A DNA stretch of 15,228 nt from JAICIG01 sp035532215 (GCA_035532215.1 DATKRK010000202.1:1-15228), one strand, 5' to 3'. Positions 1 to 7,309 are shown, numbered from the stretch's first letter. Numbers and translations are program-made. Notes: generated by a model not told the origin, from the sequence alone.

Positions 1-52
1 AATCCGGCCCGCCTCATCGGCCGGCAACAAACACATTCCTTGTGCGCTCACG

Positions 53-117
53 GTCACAGCCTCCTTGCTGCCTTGGTGGGTTCTTTTCCAAACCCCAAGG
101 TACTCAAGGACTGTGAC
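53..117. other. Compound stem-loop in intergenic DNA
   Basis: Three helices stack in one 65-base inverted structure. GTCACAG (53-59) pairs with CTGTGAC (111-117), TCCTTG (62-67) with CAAGGA (105-110), and CCTTGG (71-76) with CCAAGG (95-100). GGTT/AACC extends the tip around a pyrimidine-rich loop (83-90). The helices are separated only by a two-base bulge and a small internal loop, so chance is unlikely. The sequence is less GC-rich than the flanking genes. There is no T-tract after either arm, so a simple rho-independent terminator is not supported. It could be a structured RNA or a dispersed palindrome; I cannot place it in a known family. Confidence 0.5.
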
Positions 118-143
118 TTGCGCCTATTTCAACGGTATTGCCT

Positions 144-278
144 TTAGCTCCCCTTTTCGCTGATCGCTTTTCCATCGCCGTCGTAGAATCGCCTTTGAAT
201 GATTTTACCCTTCTCGTCACGCTTTTCACTTGAAGAATTGGGCGCGCCCCTCGTCGGAAGATCGCCGGATCGCGGCAT
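144..278 (-). CDS. Possible 44-residue protein or C-terminal gene remnant
   Basis: Reading the minus strand from ATG at 278 to TAA at 144 gives a 44-residue peptide, starting 29 bases past the thpR stop. Its second half is hydrophilic and contains RRFYDGDGKAISEKGS, which resembles the D-x-x-G / Y-D-x-x-G rhythm of YD/RHS-like or MORN-like repeat proteins. That could make it the tail of a decayed gene. A weak GGA lies about 7 bases before the ATG. The base composition is less GC-rich than the neighbours. There is no recognised domain, and it may equally be noncoding. Confidence 0.25.
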   Translation of the reverse strand: MPRSGDLPTRGAPNSSSEKRDEKGKIIQRRFYDGDGKAISEKGS

Positions 279-307
279 TTTGACGTTCCGAGGGCGATGC
301 CAATTCC

Positions 308-886
308 TTATCTACCATTCAACGCGGCCGTGGCCAGCGCCTCGTGCGTCGGCCCGTCGCGGCCCAACTCGCTGGAGAATACCACAATTGCCTCGACGCT
401 GGCGACGCCGCCGGCGAAATCGGCATGTTCCGCCACGCGCTCGGCCAATTCTTGATTGCCGGGCCCGGCGCCGCGGACCCGGCCGAGGGTCAGGTGCGGG
501 CGAAAACGGCGTTGCTCGCGGCGAAAGCCCAGCCCGGTCAACGCTCGCTCGACGGCGGCGTGCAATTCGATCATCTCGTCCGCGCCGCGGCCGATGCCCA
601 GCCAGACCGTCCGCGGGTTGCGCAGATCGGGAAACACGCCGGCGCCGCGGGCCTCGATCTCGAACGGCGGCAAGTCGGCCACGGCGTCGCTCACCGCCTG
701 GCAAAGCTCGGGGAGTTCCAGCAAGTCGACGTCGCCCAAGAACTTGAGCGTCAGGTGCATATTGTGGGGTTCGACCCAACGCACCTTGGCCGCCGTGGGG
801 TTCAATCGCGAAATCAACTGCGCGGCCCGGGCGCGGATTTCGGGCGAAATCTCCACGGCCACGAAGGTGCGAACGGTGCGATTCAT
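308..886 (-). CDS. thpR: RNA 2',3'-cyclic phosphodiesterase (ThpR/LigT, 2H superfamily)
   Basis: This 192-residue protein has the usual length of bacterial ThpR. It carries the two His-x-Thr-x motifs that define the 2H phosphoesterases: HLTL at residues 44-47, followed by KFLG, and HLTL at 131-134, followed by GR. The two histidines form the active site. Members open 2',3'-cyclic phosphate ends of RNA to 2'-phosphates and can join some tRNA halves in vitro. The protein opens with RTFVAVEI, typical of the family, has no signal peptide and should be cytosolic. The ATG at 886 has no clear Shine-Dalgarno. The next gene upstream on the strand, a PfkB kinase, ends 86 bp away, so co-transcription is possible but not shown. 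Confidence 0.93.
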   Translation of the reverse strand: MNRTVRTFVAVEISPEIRARAAQLISRLNPTAAKVRWVEPHNMHLTLKFLGDVDLLELPELCQAVSDAVADLPPFEIEARGAGVFPDLRNPRTVWLGIGRGADEMIELHAAVERALTGLGFRREQRRFRPHLTLGRVRGAGPGNQELAERVAEHADFAGGVASVEAIVVFSSELGRDGPTHEALATAALNGR

Positions 887-972
887 GTCAAACGAGCGAC
901 CCAGCCGCCGGCGAGCGAACTCAAGCCGTTCAGGACGGGCAAAGGTTCAAAAGCCCCGTAAAAGAACTCAGT

Positions 973-1875
<903 letters not shown>

Positions 1876-1884
1876 TCGGGCGAA

Positions 1885-1889
1885 TCCTT
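1885..1889 (-). promoter_or_regulatory. Ribosome binding site of the PfkB kinase
   Basis: AAGGA on the minus strand lies nine bases before ATG at 1875. It settles the start in favour of this ATG over the in-frame one at 1932. Confidence 0.65.
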
Positions 1890-1965
1890 CTCGATGGCGC
1901 GTGCGGCGGACAAAAGCGAACGGTTGCGGCAATTATGGGCCTTTGCCCGGCCGACGCAAGGAGCG

Positions 1966-2352
1966 TCAGCCTTCGAGCGGGCTTTCGGCGATCAGAAATT
2001 CGCGCACCACCTGGCCGCCGATCAAGTGCTCTTGAATGATACGCTCGAGCACCTCCGGATCGCAGTTTCCGTACCAGGCGCCTTCAGGGTAGACCACGGC
2101 GATCGGCCCTCCTTCGCAGATCCGCAGGCAGCCGCTCTTGGTGCGGTAGACGCCGCCCTGGCCAACCAGATCCAGCTCTTTCAGGCGGCGTTTGAGATAA
2201 TTCCAGGCTGCGCGCATCCGCTTCTGACCGGCGCATCGGGCCGTGCTCTGGTCGCAACACAGAAAGATATGCCGCCGGAGCCGGGAAAGGCCCAGTTTCT
2301 GGGCGGCTTCACGCTGCTTGACGAGACTTTTACGGGAGGCGTGGGAGGTCAT
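1966..2352 (-). CDS. Thioredoxin-like [2Fe-2S] ferredoxin
   Basis: From ATG at 2352 this is a 128-residue protein. Cysteines follow the pattern of the thioredoxin-fold ferredoxins (COG3411 type): FLCCDQSTARC supplies Cys32/33 and Cys40, and SGCLRIC supplies Cys75 and Cys79. These are followed by the family hallmark EGGPIAVVYPEGAWYG (80-95) and a C-terminal helix ending in HLIGGQ. The protein should bind one [2Fe-2S] cluster and carry electrons in the cytosol; no partner enzyme is adjacent. The track start at 2484 adds an Ala-rich, non-conserved leader, so MTSHASRKS is chosen, although no good Shine-Dalgarno precedes it. The gene is divergent from the MscS gene, with 121 bp between starts. Confidence 0.88.
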   Translation of the reverse strand: MTSHASRKSLVKQREAAQKLGLSRLRRHIFLCCDQSTARCAGQKRMRAAWNYLKRRLKELDLVGQGGVYRTKSGCLRICEGGPIAVVYPEGAWYGNCDPEVLERIIQEHLIGGQVVREFLIAESPLEG

Positions 2353-2462
2353 GCTGCGTTTAGCATACGCCGCAGCCGCCGCGGCCGCCAACCACCCGCC
2401 GGTTTGGCAGCTTGCGCCGCCGGGGTTAAGATTCGCGACACGGCAAGCGCCGGCCCTGAGCC

Positions 2463-2468
2463 AAGGAG
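2463..2468 (+). promoter_or_regulatory. Ribosome binding site of the MscS-type channel
   Basis: AAGGAG lies five bases before ATG at 2474. It picks this start over the longer open frame beginning at 2243, which runs antisense through the ferredoxin gene. Confidence 0.75.
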
Positions 2469-2473
2469 CCCCT

Positions 2474-3022
2474 ATGGACAGCATTCAGAAGTGGTTTGCC
2501 AACGAACAACATTGGAAGGCTTTCGTCGAAACGTGCCTTAGACTGCTGGGCAACCTGACGTTGGCCCTGCTGATTCTGCTCGCCTTCTGGTTCGCGGCCG
2601 CGCTGCTGCAGCGGTTCGTGCTCCGTGTCGGCGAGCGAGCGCGGGTCAACGCCGACGTGCTGGTGCTGTTGGCTTCGACCGCCCGGCTGTCGGTGCTGGC
2701 CATCGGACTGGTCACGGCTTGCGGAACGCTGGGCGTCGACGTCTCGGCGCTCGTCGCCGGGCTGGGACTGACGGGCTTCGCCGTCGGATTCGCCGTGAAA
2801 GATATTCTCTCGAACTGGCTGGCCGGCGTCTTGATTCTGGTTTACGAACCTTTCCGCCGCGGCGATTACGTGAGCATCGCGGGGACGCCGGCGCTGTCGG
2901 GCTCGGTCGTGGCGATCGACTTTCGCTACACCAGCCTGCAGAGCGAAGACCAACTGGTGCTGGTGCCCAACGCCAACTTGTTCACCAAGGAAATCATCGT
3001 CAAGCGGGCGACACCGACGTAG
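2474..3022 (+). CDS. Short MscS-family mechanosensitive channel
   Basis: The 182-residue product has three predicted membrane helices, at about 22-50, 62-84 and 88-125. The third, pore-lining helix carries the Gly/Ala pattern of MscS: SALVAGLGLTGFAVGFAVKD, then ILSNWLAGVLI. A beta domain follows (126-178) with PFRRGDYVSIAG and VLVPNANLF, matching the PFRxGDxV and VIPN motifs. The channel family releases solutes from the inner membrane under hypo-osmotic stress. The protein stops about 100 residues earlier than E. coli MscS (286 residues), so the C-terminal alpha/beta cage is missing. Its TAG stop is part of the GTAG of a palindromic repeat, which suggests truncation by repeat insertion. A naturally compact family is the alternative. 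Confidence 0.87.
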   Translation: MDSIQKWFANEQHWKAFVETCLRLLGNLTLALLILLAFWFAAALLQRFVLRVGERARVNADVLVLLASTARLSVLAIGLVTACGTLGVDVSALVAGLGLTGFAVGFAVKDILSNWLAGVLILVYEPFRRGDYVSIAGTPALSGSVVAIDFRYTSLQSEDQLVLVPNANLFTKEIIVKRATPT

Positions 3023-3042
3023 ACGCGGCATCCTTGCCGCGT
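3019..3042 (+). repeat. GTAG+hairpin (REP-like) unit A
   Basis: GTAG (3019-3022) directly abuts a perfect 8-bp stem, ACGCGGCA (3023-3030) and TGCCGCGT (3035-3042), with a TCCT loop. The TAG of GTAG is the stop codon of the MscS-type gene. Units B and C, just downstream, share the layout and the GCGGCA core. Confidence 0.75.
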
Positions 3043-3051
3043 TTTCGGCCC

Positions 3052-3115
3052 AATGTAGATGCGGCATCTTGCCGCATTTTTTTCCTGCAAGCGGCAGGGA
3101 TGCCGCTTCTACATT
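3052..3115. repeat. Head-to-head pair of GTAG+hairpin units (B and C), REPIN-like
   Basis: The outer ends AATGTAGA (3052-3059) and TCTACATT (3108-3115) are perfect inverted repeats. Unit B on the plus strand is GTAG (3055-3058) followed by stem ATGCGGCA/TGCCGCAT (3059-3066, 3070-3077). Unit C on the minus strand is GTAG (3112-3109) followed by stem AAGCGGCA/TGCCGCTT. The outer two stem positions differ among A, B and C but always change in pairs. The TAA stop of the glycosyltransferase lies at the right edge (3116-3114). The pair matches the known architecture of REP doublets (REPINs). No RAYT transposase is in the window. Confidence 0.75.
3059..3083 (+). terminator. Rho-independent terminator after the MscS-type gene
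   Basis: A perfect 8-bp GC-rich stem with a three-base loop (3059-3077) runs straight into seven T residues (3077-3083), 37 bases after the channel's stop codon. It is formed from repeat unit B, so the repeat doubles as terminator. The minus-strand direction has no matching T-tract, so termination of the convergent glycosyltransferase gene by this hairpin is less certain. Confidence 0.7.
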
Positions 3116-4598
3116 AGGCGGCCGAGCGGCGATTCGCGGCTCGCTCGCGCGAAGAGGCGGCTCGGCGGTGGGGGCCTTGCAAGATGGGGTGCGGCAAGGG
3201 ACCGAGGTCGACGTTAACCGCGCGTGCCTCGCGCCAGCGGCTCCAAGGCGCTACGATGAGCCGGTCGCCCAACGGCGCCACGGCGCCGGCGGCCCAGACG
3301 AATGAAATTGGCTCGAGGGGGATGCGAAACCGGGCTGAGACGATCGTCAGCGTGTGAAACGCGGCCACGACGCCGAACATGGCCCACGTCGGCCACAACC
3401 GGCGCCACTGCGAGCGCAGGGCCAACGAACCGATGCCGGCCAAGGTCAGCCAGACGACGGTGGCGATGCGGTAGACGCGATGGGCCGTTTTGGGGTTCGT
3501 CTCGTCGAACAGCAGAAAGTAGCGCAGCCGCCGGGCGCAAAGCCGCAGATAGCGGCCCGACTGATAGCGAACGAAGTCGCACGCGCGGCTGAACAGCAAC
3601 CGCGAACGCTCGGGCTCGCTCAGGCCGGCGAACTCGCGATAACCGCCAGGCGCCAGCAGCACGTCGTCGATGTAGAGCGTTTCGTGCCGCGCCTCCCACA
3701 ACGCTCGGTGCATCTCCGCCAGGCTGCCGTCGTGGCGGGTGCGTAAAAATTCGGCCGAACGCTTGGGGATCTTATCGGTGCCCCAGCTTGCCGGATTGTT
3801 GCCTTGCCAGAAGGCATAGCCAAAGGTCGACTTGACGAACACCGGCTCGCCGTGGACCTGATAATTTCGCCACAGCCAGGGGGCGATGACCGCTGCGGCG
3901 ACGGCGGCGAGCAGAAATTGTCGGCCGATGCGGGCCGCGAATTCCCCCTCTCCCAAAGGGAGAGGGAGTTTTTGCGGTAACGAGCGATCGCTGTGCCAAA
4001 ACATCCAGGCCGCGAACGGCAAGGCTAAGGCCAGGATCGGCTCGATCAATAGCAGCACGCCGGCCAAGACGCCGGCGAGCGCGGCTTTGCGCCAGGGATT
4101 GATCCACTGGGGCGAGGCGACCAGGGCGAGCAACAGCGTCAGGCACAAGGCAGCCCAGAGGGCGACCTGAATGTGCGTGACCATGTAAACGTGCGTTGGA
4201 TAGACCGCCGCGCCCCAGCCGGCGACCCAACCCGTCGTGGACCTGTCGGGCACGAGCGACCAGGCGAGTCTGGCGACGGCCAGCGCCAGCCCGGCGCCGG
4301 CGACGCATTGGAGAACTTGCATCGCCAACAGGGCCCGCGGCGAGCCGGCGCCAAACGCGCGATAGCACGCGGCCAACAGCGCCGGGTATAAGGGCGCCTG
4401 TTGCGAGGTCGGCCCTTCGACGCCCAGGAACTTCACCGAGAAGCCCCGCCCGGCGAGCAAATTCTCGGCGATTTCTCCGTGTTCGTAAGCGAAATCGCCC
4501 CGAGACGCTTGAGCCACGCTCGCCACGACGGCGAGCCGCAGCCCGAGCGCGGTCGCCGCGAGCAATGCCAAGCCGAGGTATCTACGCGAGCGGAACAT
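3114..4598 (-). CDS. GT39/ArnT-like membrane glycosyltransferase
   Basis: The 494-residue protein has many hydrophobic helices: about 8-30, 88-115, 122-160, 172-200, 228-245, 375-395, 403-422 and 430-450. The first loop holds GDFAYEHGEIAENLLAGRGFS (35-54, with the Asp/Glu expected of GT-C enzymes) and QQAPLYPALL (67-76). Later come APWLWRNYQVHGEP, FWQGNNP and SARFRIPLEP. Such enzymes move a sugar from a polyprenyl-phosphate donor to protein or lipid on the outer face of the inner membrane; the acceptor is unknown here. The start at 4598 gives a normal first helix, while the longer frame (4736) begins inside a repeat. Residues 211-221 (LPLPLGEGEFA) come from a palindromic insert. The stop codon lies in the repeat shared with the convergent channel gene. 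Confidence 0.85.
   Translation of the reverse strand: MFRSRRYLGLALLAATALGLRLAVVASVAQASRGDFAYEHGEIAENLLAGRGFSVKFLGVEGPTSQQAPLYPALLAACYRAFGAGSPRALLAMQVLQCVAGAGLALAVARLAWSLVPDRSTTGWVAGWGAAVYPTHVYMVTHIQVALWAALCLTLLLALVASPQWINPWRKAALAGVLAGVLLLIEPILALALPFAAWMFWHSDRSLPQKLPLPLGEGEFAARIGRQFLLAAVAAAVIAPWLWRNYQVHGEPVFVKSTFGYAFWQGNNPASWGTDKIPKRSAEFLRTRHDGSLAEMHRALWEARHETLYIDDVLLAPGGYREFAGLSEPERSRLLFSRACDFVRYQSGRYLRLCARRLRYFLLFDETNPKTAHRVYRIATVVWLTLAGIGSLALRSQWRRLWPTWAMFGVVAAFHTLTIVSARFRIPLEPISFVWAAGAVAPLGDRLIVAPWSRWREARAVNVDLGPLPHPILQGPHRRAASSRERAANRRSAA
3946..3966. repeat. Palindrome inside the glycosyltransferase gene (LPLPLGEG insert)
   Basis: CCCTCTCCC, AAA, GGGAGAGGG forms a perfect 9-bp hairpin with a three-base loop. 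It is read in frame on the minus strand as part of LPLPLGEGEF, between two membrane helices. The same palindrome type is common as an intergenic dispersed repeat in many bacterial genomes, so an in-frame copy looks like an insertion tolerated in a loop. Confidence 0.6.
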
Positions 4599-4927
4599 AT
4601 CGCCGGCCGAACTAGAAAAACGTGCGGAATCGGGCGGCAATTCTAACGCCGGCCGGGCCGGCCCAACCAGAGCACTTTTACGGATCCCGGCGATCGGGGT
4701 GTATGTAGGGGTTCGCGGCAAAGGCCTGTAGGGCACGCCCTCTGTGGCGTGCCGTGAAAAGCGGGAATCGCGCCGATTCGCGCTTCCCGGAACGCCGCGG
4801 AGGGCGTTCCCTACAGTATCAACCGCGCGAACCCGTTCTTACGCCTCAGCGGTCGAGCGGTCGAAGCCGAAGGGAAAGGAAAGCTCGCCCGGCCGGCCAC
4901 TTTGCCGCGAGCGCCATCGAGAAAGTC
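4599..4927. other. Gene-free stretch between the glycosyltransferase start and the dehydrogenase end
   Basis: These 329 bases hold no credible gene. The left part (4599-4725) should carry the glycosyltransferase promoter, but I see no convincing -35/-10 pair. It includes a small GCCGGC-CGG-GCCGGC hairpin (4648-4662). The middle (4726-4816) is a pair of GTAG+hairpin repeats enclosing a further hairpin, GAATCG-CGC-CGATTC. The remainder, up to the dehydrogenase stop, shows nothing recognisable. Confidence 0.6.
4726..4816. repeat. Head-to-head pair of GTAG+hairpin units (D and E), REPIN-like
   Basis: The outer ends CTGTAGGG (4726-4733) and CCCTACAG (4809-4816) are perfect inverted repeats. Unit D is GTAG (4728-4731) joined to stem GGCACGCC (4732-4739), loop CTCTGT and GGCGTGCC (4746-4753). 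Unit E, on the minus strand, is GTAG (4814-4811) joined to GGAACGCC, loop CTCCGC and GGCGTTCC (4810-4789). The single stem difference between D and E (C-G against A-T) is compensated on the opposite arm. The spacer 4754-4788 is itself partly self-complementary. The architecture equals that of 3052-3115 with a different stem sequence. Confidence 0.75.
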
Positions 4928-6511
4928 TCAAGCCACGACGTCCCCTTGCGTCCAGCTTCCGTCGATCAGACGCCACATCTTGCCGTTGGGGTTTTTGTCT
5001 TGCAGGGCGGGCGGCAAACGGCCGGGCCGAACGTTGTCGTAGCAGGCGAGCATGGCGAAGCGGTGCAGCGAGGCGGGAATGCCCACGGCCGTGAACCCCG
5101 GATGGCCCGTAGCGGGATAAGGGCCGCCGTGGTTCATCGCCGGGCTGACGGCCACGCCGGTCGGCATTTTATCGTTCAGCAGCCGGCCGACCCGCGGGCG
5201 GAGCCGAGGCGCCAGTTGGTCGTAGATTGCATCGTCGCCGCCCGCCGTGTCGGAATAAATGCAGCCAGTCAGATTGCCTTCCAGGCGATCGAGCACCTGG
5301 CCGGCTTGGGCCGCGTCGTCGGCGACCACGAACAGCGAGACGTTGCCGAAGGCCTCGCTTTGCAGCCGCTCGGGTTCCGCCAGGAACTGACTGGCGGAGG
5401 CTCGCAACAGCGTGTTGGCAAATCGGTAGCCGGGGCCTTGGGCCGATTTGCCGCCGACGAGCGGTTGGGCGCCGGCTTGGGTCAATTCTGCGACGCTGTG
5501 CTGGAGCGAGTGGGCCACGCCTTTCGAAAGCAGCGTACCGACCGGCGCGGCCGAGAACCGGTCGCCGACGGCGGCAATGAACTTTTCACTCGCGTCGCCG
5601 GCCAGCAGCACGACCACGCCCGGATTCGTGCAGAACTGGCCGGTCCCCATCAGGCAACTGCCGGTGAATTCGTCGGCGATTTTATCGGCGCGTTCGGCCA
5701 AAGCGCCCGGCAACACGACGACCGGATTGATGCTCGACAGCTCCAGATAAATCGGCTTGCCGGCGGCGTCTGCGGCCGCCTTCAGCTTGAGTCCCGCCGA
5801 GCGGCTGCCGGTGTAGGCAATGGCCCCAACGCGAGGGTCGGAGACGAGCCGCTCGCCGTCGACGTGGCCGGTGCGGTAGAGCAACTGCACCGTACCCGGC
5901 GGCATGCTGGTTTCGTCGGCTGCGGCTTGGGCTGCTTCGGCGAACAGCCGCGTCGTGCCGGGATGCGAGCTGTTGGCCTTGGCGATCACCGGGTTGCCGG
6001 CCGCGATCGCCGCGGCAAAGTCGCCGCCCGAGATGCTGCCGAACGCGAAGGGAAAATTGTTCGGGCCGAACACGCAGACCGGCCCCAGCGGCAGGTAGCA
6101 CGAGCGAATGCCGGCTTTGGAATCGATCGTCGCCAGGCGCCACGAGCCTTCACGAGCGGCCGCCGCCGCTTGCCGCAATTGGCCCGTGGTTCGCGGCAGC
6201 TCAACGTCCGCCAGCCGCGGGTAGGCCGGGTAGGCCGTTTCGTCGTGAGCCATGGCTACCAGTTCGTTTTTGCGGCCCTCGATCCGCTCGGCGTAGCGTT
6301 CGAGAAACGCGGCCAGGTCGTCCGGCGACGACTGCCGCAACGCTACGGCCGCTTCTGCGGCGGCTTCCAAGGCGGCGTTGCAATCGGCCCACGCGCTGAC
6401 CGGGTACACGGCGGGTAACGCCTCGCCCGTGGCGGGATTCTCCGCTTGGAACGTGCTTGCGGCTTGGGAGGCTTGCCATCGACCGCGGATCAATACGCTT
6501 CGAACAGTCAT
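4928..6511 (-). CDS. Aldehyde dehydrogenase, alpha-ketoglutaric-semialdehyde dehydrogenase-like
   Basis: The 527-residue protein is a full-length ALDH. FGPNNFPFAFGSISGGD (148-164) contains the catalytic Asn152, VIAKANSSHPGTT (175-187) the cofactor-binding Lys178, and YTGSRSAG (233-240) the nucleotide loop. LELSS carries general base Glu257 and GQFCTNPG carries nucleophile Cys294. The GGDFAAAIAAGNPVIAKANSSHPGT style is that of the NADP-preferring KGSADH/2,5-dioxovalerate group, which oxidises 2-oxoglutarate semialdehyde to 2-oxoglutarate in the breakdown of sugar acids or hydroxyproline. The exact substrate is inferred. The ATG at 6511 has GAGGAG eleven bases upstream. The gene is divergent from plsC, with a shared 195-bp regulatory region that contains a perfect palindrome. 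Confidence 0.9.
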   Translation of the reverse strand: MTVRSVLIRGRWQASQAASTFQAENPATGEALPAVYPVSAWADCNAALEAAAEAAVALRQSSPDDLAAFLERYAERIEGRKNELVAMAHDETAYPAYPRLADVELPRTTGQLRQAAAAAREGSWRLATIDSKAGIRSCYLPLGPVCVFGPNNFPFAFGSISGGDFAAAIAAGNPVIAKANSSHPGTTRLFAEAAQAAADETSMPPGTVQLLYRTGHVDGERLVSDPRVGAIAYTGSRSAGLKLKAAADAAGKPIYLELSSINPVVVLPGALAERADKIADEFTGSCLMGTGQFCTNPGVVVLLAGDASEKFIAAVGDRFSAAPVGTLLSKGVAHSLQHSVAELTQAGAQPLVGGKSAQGPGYRFANTLLRASASQFLAEPERLQSEAFGNVSLFVVADDAAQAGQVLDRLEGNLTGCIYSDTAGGDDAIYDQLAPRLRPRVGRLLNDKMPTGVAVSPAMNHGGPYPATGHPGFTAVGIPASLHRFAMLACYDNVRPGRLPPALQDKNPNGKMWRLIDGSWTQGDVVA

Positions 6512-6656
6512 CTCCGTGGGCGCTCCTCACATCGGCAGAGGCGTGGTTCGGGACTCGTCGAAACGGGCCATCTTAGCAAAGATCGCGGGACTATGCACGG
6601 CGCCCGCCGGCAGGATAGGATGCGATTCTTGCGACAGGCGCGGTCTGTGGAGTCAT

Positions 6657-6672
6657 GAGTTGACGTCAACTC
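6657..6672. promoter_or_regulatory. Perfect 16-bp palindrome, candidate operator
   Basis: GAGTTGACGTCAACTC is a perfect two-fold palindrome with no central spacer. It lies in the 195-bp divergent region, 34 bases before the plsC ATG and about 145 bases before the dehydrogenase start. Such symmetry fits a site for a dimeric regulator. Each half contains TTGAC, but no well-spaced -10 box was found in either direction. The regulator is unknown. Confidence 0.45.
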
Positions 6673-6706
6673 GCGGCGGGCGGCGCCCAGGATTTTGCGT
6701 CGAGAG

Positions 6707-7309
6707 ATGACCCGGACTCTGCTCGCGGCGATCGCCCGGTTTCTCAGCGGCGCCAGCGTGCGCTGGATCGATTGCCAGCCCGATACTTGCCAGCGGGTTT
6801 ATTTTGCGAATCACACCAGCCATCTTGATCCGATCGTGATCTGGTCGTCGCTGCCGGCCAACGTGCGGGCCTTGACGCGGCCCGTCGCCGCCAAAGACTA
6901 TTGGGAGAAAGGCTGGGTCCGCCGCTATCTGGCCACGCAGGTGTTCGACGCGTTGCTCATCGACCGCAAGCACATCAAGGTCCACCAAAGCCCCGTCGAC
7001 CTGATGCTCAAGGCCATGGGCGACACGCACTCGGTGATTATTTTTCCCGAAGGGGGCCGCAATACGGGGGCGGAGATCGGCGAATTCAAGAGCGGGCTCT
7101 ATTATATGGCCAAGAAACGGCCCGATCTGGAGCTCGTGCCGGTCCACTTGGACAATATGAATCGAGTGCTGCCTCGCGGCGAATTCCTACCTGTGCCGTT
7201 GTTGAGTTGCATCACCTTCGGCCCGCCGATCTGGTTGGAAGCGGGCGAGGCGAAGGCCGATTTCCTCGTTCGGGCGCGCGACGCCGTTCGCCGCCTCAAA
7301 GACGCATGA
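6707..7309 (+). CDS. plsC: 1-acyl-sn-glycerol-3-phosphate acyltransferase
   Basis: The 200-residue enzyme carries the acyltransferase motifs in order. NHTSHLD (35-41) is the catalytic H-x4-D box with His36 and Asp41. FPEGGRN (113-119) is the FPEG(T)R substrate-phosphate motif, and VPVHLDNMNRVLPRG (144-158) stands where the VPV element is expected. It transfers an acyl chain to lysophosphatidic acid, giving phosphatidic acid at the inner membrane. The ATG at 6707 is chosen. A TTG at 6695, preceded by AGGA, is an in-frame alternative that would add four residues. The stop overlaps the start of cdsA (ATGA), so the product of this enzyme feeds directly into the next gene's reaction. Promoter control may involve the upstream palindrome. 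Confidence 0.9.
   Translation: MTRTLLAAIARFLSGASVRWIDCQPDTCQRVYFANHTSHLDPIVIWSSLPANVRALTRPVAAKDYWEKGWVRRYLATQVFDALLIDRKHIKVHQSPVDLMLKAMGDTHSVIIFPEGGRNTGAEIGEFKSGLYYMAKKRPDLELVPVHLDNMNRVLPRGEFLPVPLLSCITFGPPIWLEAGEAKADFLVRARDAVRRLKDA

Noticed and set aside
3019..3112. Three regularly spaced GCGGCA hairpins as a CRISPR-like array
   Set aside because: The units alternate in orientation, spacers are very short and unequal, and stems differ. The layout fits REP-like elements instead.
4754..6418. Open frame of 554 codons on the plus strand
   Set aside because: It is antisense to the aldehyde dehydrogenase, whose motifs are all present on the other strand. It begins inside a repeat.
6660..6688. TTGACG as a -35 box for plsC
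   Set aside because: No -10-like hexamer lies 16-18 bases downstream; the hexamer is better explained as part of the palindrome.
6695..6697. TTG start for plsC
   Set aside because: An AGGA precedes it, but the gain is only four residues and ATG at 6707 is the commoner codon. Kept as an alternative, not as the call.
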